A stretch of DNA of 64,000 nt, from NCBI RefSeq assembly GCF_040954835.1, contig NC_090700.1, positions 19,883,501-19,947,500 of the forward strand, read 5' to 3'. The stretch comes from Lepisosteus oculatus (Eukaryota > Chordata > Actinopteri > Semionotiformes > Lepisosteidae). This document shows positions 60,901 through 64,000 of the stretch, in pieces. Below the pieces are notes generated by a model. It had not been told where the DNA came from. It made no database searches and saw nothing but the letters and a program-made list of their open reading frames with translations. Position numbers and translations under genes: made by a program. How positions within the stretch are numbered: position 1 is the stretch's first letter; every line of letters starts with the position of its first letter.

Positions 60901-62968
60901 ACTGTATGTACGGATTCTGTATGACTGCTGTTTCTACTTCCTGTTTTATATTATTCAGACAAAAACAGCTATCAAAGCCGTTTCCAAAGCTGAATGATGG
61001 GAATGTGATCAGGAGGGATTTCAGTGCCGCACAATTAACAGAATGTTCATCGAAGCCACACTTCTCAGCACCTATTTTTCAAAAGTCTTCTTAGGTGGAC
61101 ACGCTTTTTAGCACTGGCCTATTCAGAGAACCTGTCCTCACACCTATTACAGCATATTAAAGAAACAGAAGAATAGCAGCACAATCAGAAAAGTTAAAAA
61201 ATACACGTTCTTTTGACACTACATAGAAAACAAATATTGTTGTCTTGCTTTCTTGTATGTTTTTACATTCATGTCTGTGCAAACCAACGCAGAAATAGTT
61301 TCTTCTCCCTTCACATGCCACTGTTCCTGCCATTTGCTATTTAATTTCAAATTGAAATGTATTTGAAAGCTTTCAGGGTTTTTGTGCTTAGTCAATGGTA
61401 ATTGTAGCAGTAAACCAACAGTAAATACGAGTCTTACTGTTAAGTTGTAAATGTATTACTGTATGTTCAATTTTTAAAGATTAGGCAACAACCTATGTAT
61501 AGTAAGTGTATCTGCAGTTTTATATGAATAATAAAATACACTTCTAAAGCGTGTTTCTGCTTTTCACAAAACTGGTGAAAATGAGGTGTTTAACCCAGGA
61601 ATGCTCAATGACAGGGCACTGTACTTCATGTATACAAAAGACATTACGTGTGCTTCTTCAAACTTATTCATTTGCAAAAGTAGAGTGTGACGATATTCTT
61701 CTGTTGTTAATGACAATGGTACTCTGTATGGGACAAAGTTATTGTATATATATTGATGGAAATAAGAAACGCAACATTTTCTATCAGTGACAGGACAGTG
61801 AGGCTCCATGCTGCTGGCCTTAGAGCAAGGCGACCTGTCAGAGGCCCTCTGCTCACACCTCCTAGACGTCACACCTGACTGGCTTGGGCTAGAAAGGGGC
61901 TGCGATGGACTCGTCAGCAGTGGCATCAGGTCCTCTTCACGGATGAGTCACTCTTCAGCCTGCTCCACGCAGACGCAAGGGCCAGAGTGTGGAGGAGGTG
62001 TTGCGTTTGTTTTTTCCATCAGTATATATTGCAATATATGAATGTTTTAGGCAATATTGTTTACAACGCAATTATCGCTTTTAGATGCAAAGTTATCTCA
62101 ATTAAAATAAATATGTTTTTCTAATAGGCTTTCATATGGTTATATATTATAAATATATAAAACCTTCAGATACACAAAATCTGAAGCAGGGGTTCTCATT
62201 CCCTTTATCAAGGGTTAGAAATGTTCCCTCTTCACATATAAAAATACAAAATAATATATAAATGTTTCTCACAATACTCAGTAGTCACTAGAATACAGCC
62301 ACAAAGTCACACTGTTGATAAGAATCCTTTGAGATCTTCCATGAAACAGCTAGGAAAGAATCTTTTGTGTTGATCCAATTAAGAAAGGCAGCACTCTAAT
62401 TATATGGAATGGTACATGTAATAGTACACAGTAACAATGCTGTAATCTATTGGTTACAAAGGGATGAATAATCCATCAAAACTATGTGATGAGTCTGAGT
62501 CACATCCACTCGTTGCTTTGCTTCCATCCAGAGCAGCACACAGATCATCTGCTTCCCGGCCACTTGCAGGTTTCATTCAGCAAAGTGGGGTGACCCAGCA
62601 CTTACAACACTAGGCAGTACATGAGCACACCAAGCATGATGGTCAAAAACCATTTACTAGCGGACAACAAACCAAAAGTATAGCACTTTGAGATGATGTA
62701 CCATGAAAGATGCAATAGAAAATAAAGGTTGATATCATTTGATTATGGAAACAAAAGCTAATTAAAGAAGAAATCTGTCATTTTAAACAGAATTGGTTAT
62801 GTAAAACTCAAACCAGCACTATGAAAACAGAAAGTTTACAGGCAAGCCCAAAACATGGTTTTCGTCTGCACTGCAATAGCAGAGAACAGCACAAAATGGT
62901 GACAGGGTTAAAAACATTACCTTCCAGGTCTCTCCTAGCTACCGCTGGGCTTGGTGGAGCTCCAAGGC
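51994..62968 (-). CDS. SYNJ1: SYNJ1, synaptojanin-1, C-terminal exons (5' part outside window)
   Basis: SYNJ1 is a presynaptic phosphoinositide phosphatase (Sac1 plus 5-phosphatase domains) that uncoats endocytic vesicles. Only the proline-rich tail is here. Exons in transcript order: 62968-62921, 60398-60360, 58277-58228, 56928-56823, 56338-56130, 52755-51994. All joins are in phase: 48, 39, 50, 106, 209 and 762 nt. Recognisable parts are [10 protein letters not shown] and [10 protein letters not shown] (two short paralogous exons), [35 protein letters not shown] and then [20 protein letters not shown]. The terminal exon has DPF, two NPF motifs ([14 protein letters not shown]) for EH domains and a WVTFDDD motif of the AP-2-binding WVxF type. 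This matches the long (170-kDa-type) isoform. The catalytic exons should lie beyond base 64000. The three small exons are the least certain. Confidence 0.88.
53000..56129. other. SYNJ1 last intron, no recognised feature
   Basis: Intron between 56130 and 52755. It is AT-rich with minor simple repeats (for example near 53985-54015) and no repeat family or exon that I can support. Reading through the 56130 donor gives a 23-residue alternative tail, [20 protein letters not shown] then LPC, before a stop. Confidence 0.4.
56995..57445 (+). repeat. Interspersed repeat family B (most complete copy)
   Basis: Starts 'gccagcagggggcactcaca', continues 'tcctaatgccccagtatagt' and 'aaccgaggtcctgactctct', and ends 'aagcgctttgagtggagtgt', 'aaagcgctatataagtg' and an ATT-rich tail, as in fish L2-type 3' ends. 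It is in the SYNJ1 intron just upstream of the 56928 exon. Confidence 0.7.
57725..58060 (+). repeat. Diverged repeat related to family B
   Basis: Shares the layout of family B ('ccagtaggtggcaatgatct', 'agacacagtgctgcaggaca', 'taagagtaggggtgctaaca') but is strongly diverged, so it is either an older copy or a sister family. Confidence 0.4.
58228..58277 (-). CDS. SYNJ1: SYNJ1 short proline-rich exon
   Basis: Fifty bases bounded by 'ctttgcag' and a gtatgt donor. Entered at phase 1 and left at phase 0, it reads (V)[16 protein letters not shown] and joins the next exon as KP-TVPPRAG. This corresponds to a glycine/proline-rich stretch before PRAGVIS in mammalian SYNJ1. Confidence 0.7.
58883..59265 (+). 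repeat. Interspersed repeat family A (full-length-like)
   Basis: Modules in order: 'ggtgcggcgtttagcattgg', 'ctgtgtggagtttgcatgtt', 'tgttgggataggctccagct' and a 'ggatgggtaagtg' end. This is the longest plus-oriented copy. It lies in an intron of SYNJ1. Confidence 0.65.
60360..60398 (-). CDS. SYNJ1: SYNJ1 microexon (39 nt, phase 1-1)
   Basis: Reads (G)[12 protein letters not shown], preceded by a pyrimidine stretch ending 'gcaaag' and followed by a gtaagt donor. Being symmetric and divisible by three, it can be skipped without a frameshift. Similar to the 62921-62968 exon in sequence and in its donor side. Confidence 0.68.
61745..62038 (+). mobile_element. Internally deleted Tc1-like transposon (MITE-like)
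   Basis: Inverted ends: left 'tatatattgatggaaataag', right (minus strand) 'tatatactgatggaaaaaac', each followed by 'aaacgcaac'. Inside, the plus strand reads [18 protein letters not shown], the first-aspartate region of a Tc1-like transposase. The remainder of the transposase gene is gone, leaving under 300 bp. It lies in an intron of SYNJ1. Confidence 0.75.
62921..62968 (-). CDS. SYNJ1: SYNJ1 short exon (48 nt, phase 1-1)
   Basis: Reads (G)[15 protein letters not shown], bounded by 'cccaaag' and a gtaatg donor. It corresponds to the mammalian SPAPTRKEFG-type stretch and is the most 5' SYNJ1 exon I can support. The acceptor lacks a strong pyrimidine tract. Confidence 0.65.
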
Positions 62969-64000
62969 CTTTGGGCAAGAGCAAACAGGGGGCATTGTTT
63001 TGCATATAAAACACAAGACAAAGCCGTAAAGCACAAACCAGAAAGAAACAAAACTGCCATTGTATTATTTTAAAGAAAAATTTAATCTAAATCTAAAAGA
63101 GGAAGTAAATCTTTGCAGGGAAAAAAGAAAAACCTAGCTGCTCTCTCTACTGTCTTGCTGCTAAGAACAAGTCTTTCACATCAGCTTTAACTAGGAGGAG
63201 CAGGAAACCCAACACTGGCAATCAATTTTATGGAGGCAGTATCAGATACATTAGGAGGTTTGAATGTTAAAGACTTCAAGGACATAAACCACAAATCCGT
63301 TTAGACACCTGCGTTCAAAGACAAAATGGACTGTTGCATGAGAGGAGCAGACAAAACTTAGTGACTGAATCCAATTTTGAATTAGATGTTCACTTGCTAT
63401 CAGTCACAATGCAAGGACAGATTTCCTCATTTGTTTCTTAATTCTGGAAGCAGGGGAACTACAATTGAATAACGCTACATCCCTACTACTTCCCATTGGA
63501 GCTTTGTAGGAAATTATTAAACATCTAAGAGCTTGAGAGCTTAAATCAGGCCACACTGTCTGCCATCCCAAGTTTAAGCAGCTGTCTACACCTGAAATAA
63601 AATCTACCTAAATTGATGTACAGTATTAGAATATGTAGACAAGGATCATGCTTTTGATGTTTGCAACTTTTTAATCAAAATTCACTTACAGATTTCAGTT
63701 TCTCCATATCTCCATTTGGACGTTTTGTCATCTGCTATGCTCATTCACACGTTTCTTTCTTTATTCTCCATTGGTTTATACTCCCTCACCCTTTTCCTTT
63801 AATCCTCACACTTAAAAAAGACTAAAAAACACAAGTGTATTCGCTCTTCCTACTTTACAGCATGCAATTAACTTCCTGGACACGTGGTGCTGTATTCAGG
63901 CTACACCTGAATCCCGTGTTCGGGATTGACTGGTCTCAACCTAGGCTGTTCTTAAAGAATTCTACATTTTTAGCTTTGGTAGAGATGATAAATATTTATT
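62969..64000. other. SYNJ1 intron to window end, nothing recognised
   Basis: No exon, repeat family or RNA gene that I can support. The next upstream SYNJ1 exons are expected beyond the window. Confidence 0.4.

Overview
This is nuclear DNA from a vertebrate, most likely a ray-finned fish. Four multi-exon, GT-AG spliced protein genes lie in the order and orientation URB1(-), EVA1C(+), CFAP298(-), SYNJ1(-). From memory this is the human 21q22.11 order. The interspersed DNA is fish-like: Tc1/mariner transposons, a Neptune-type Penelope-like retroelement (PLE), L2-type LINE remains and several short repeat families. The human-like gene order and the repeat mix suggest an early-branching ray-finned fish (gar, bowfin or sturgeon type), but the species cannot be fixed from this sequence.

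Region by region. (1) 81-26367, minus strand: the first 19 coding exons of URB1 (870 codons of a protein near 2,270 aa in human); the rest lies beyond base 1. Its introns carry most of the mobile DNA: a degenerate Tc1 (5176-6396), a nearly intact Tc1 (10792-12421), L2 remains (about 10.57-10.79 and 12.4-13.7 kb), and another Tc1 (17683-23356) split by a 4.7-kb composite insertion (18492-23214). (2) 26368-32079: URB1/EVA1C intergenic DNA with a deleted PLE copy (26950-28317) and repeats. (3) 32080-37521, plus strand: all eight coding exons of EVA1C (428 aa). (4) 37522-40280: convergent intergenic DNA. (5) 40281-45113, minus strand: all seven coding exons of CFAP298 (290 aa). (6) 45114-51993: CFAP298 5' region, nested repeats, then AT-rich DNA that probably includes SYNJ1 3' UTR. 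(7) 51994-62968, minus strand: the last six coding exons found for SYNJ1 (proline-rich tail and the clathrin/AP-2/EH-binding terminal exon); the phosphatase exons lie beyond base 64000.

The genes are conserved but are not one pathway: URB1 acts in nucleolar 60S pre-ribosome assembly, EVA1C is a lectin-domain membrane receptor, CFAP298 serves cilia motility and dynein-arm assembly, and SYNJ1 is a phosphoinositide phosphatase of synaptic vesicle recycling. All exon joins given keep the reading frame, which strongly supports the models.

The most unusual structure is the 18492-23214 insertion. Two PLE copies sit head to head as a near-perfect palindrome (about 1.33-kb arms, 6-bp spacer). They are followed by 76 bp matching the flank of the PLE at 28.3 kb, a tRNA-like SINE head, a copy of the URB1 intron-9 segment that carries half of the intact Tc1, and finally a PLE 3' tail. 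A 15-bp direct repeat flanks the whole block, so it looks like one insertion event with repeated template switching.
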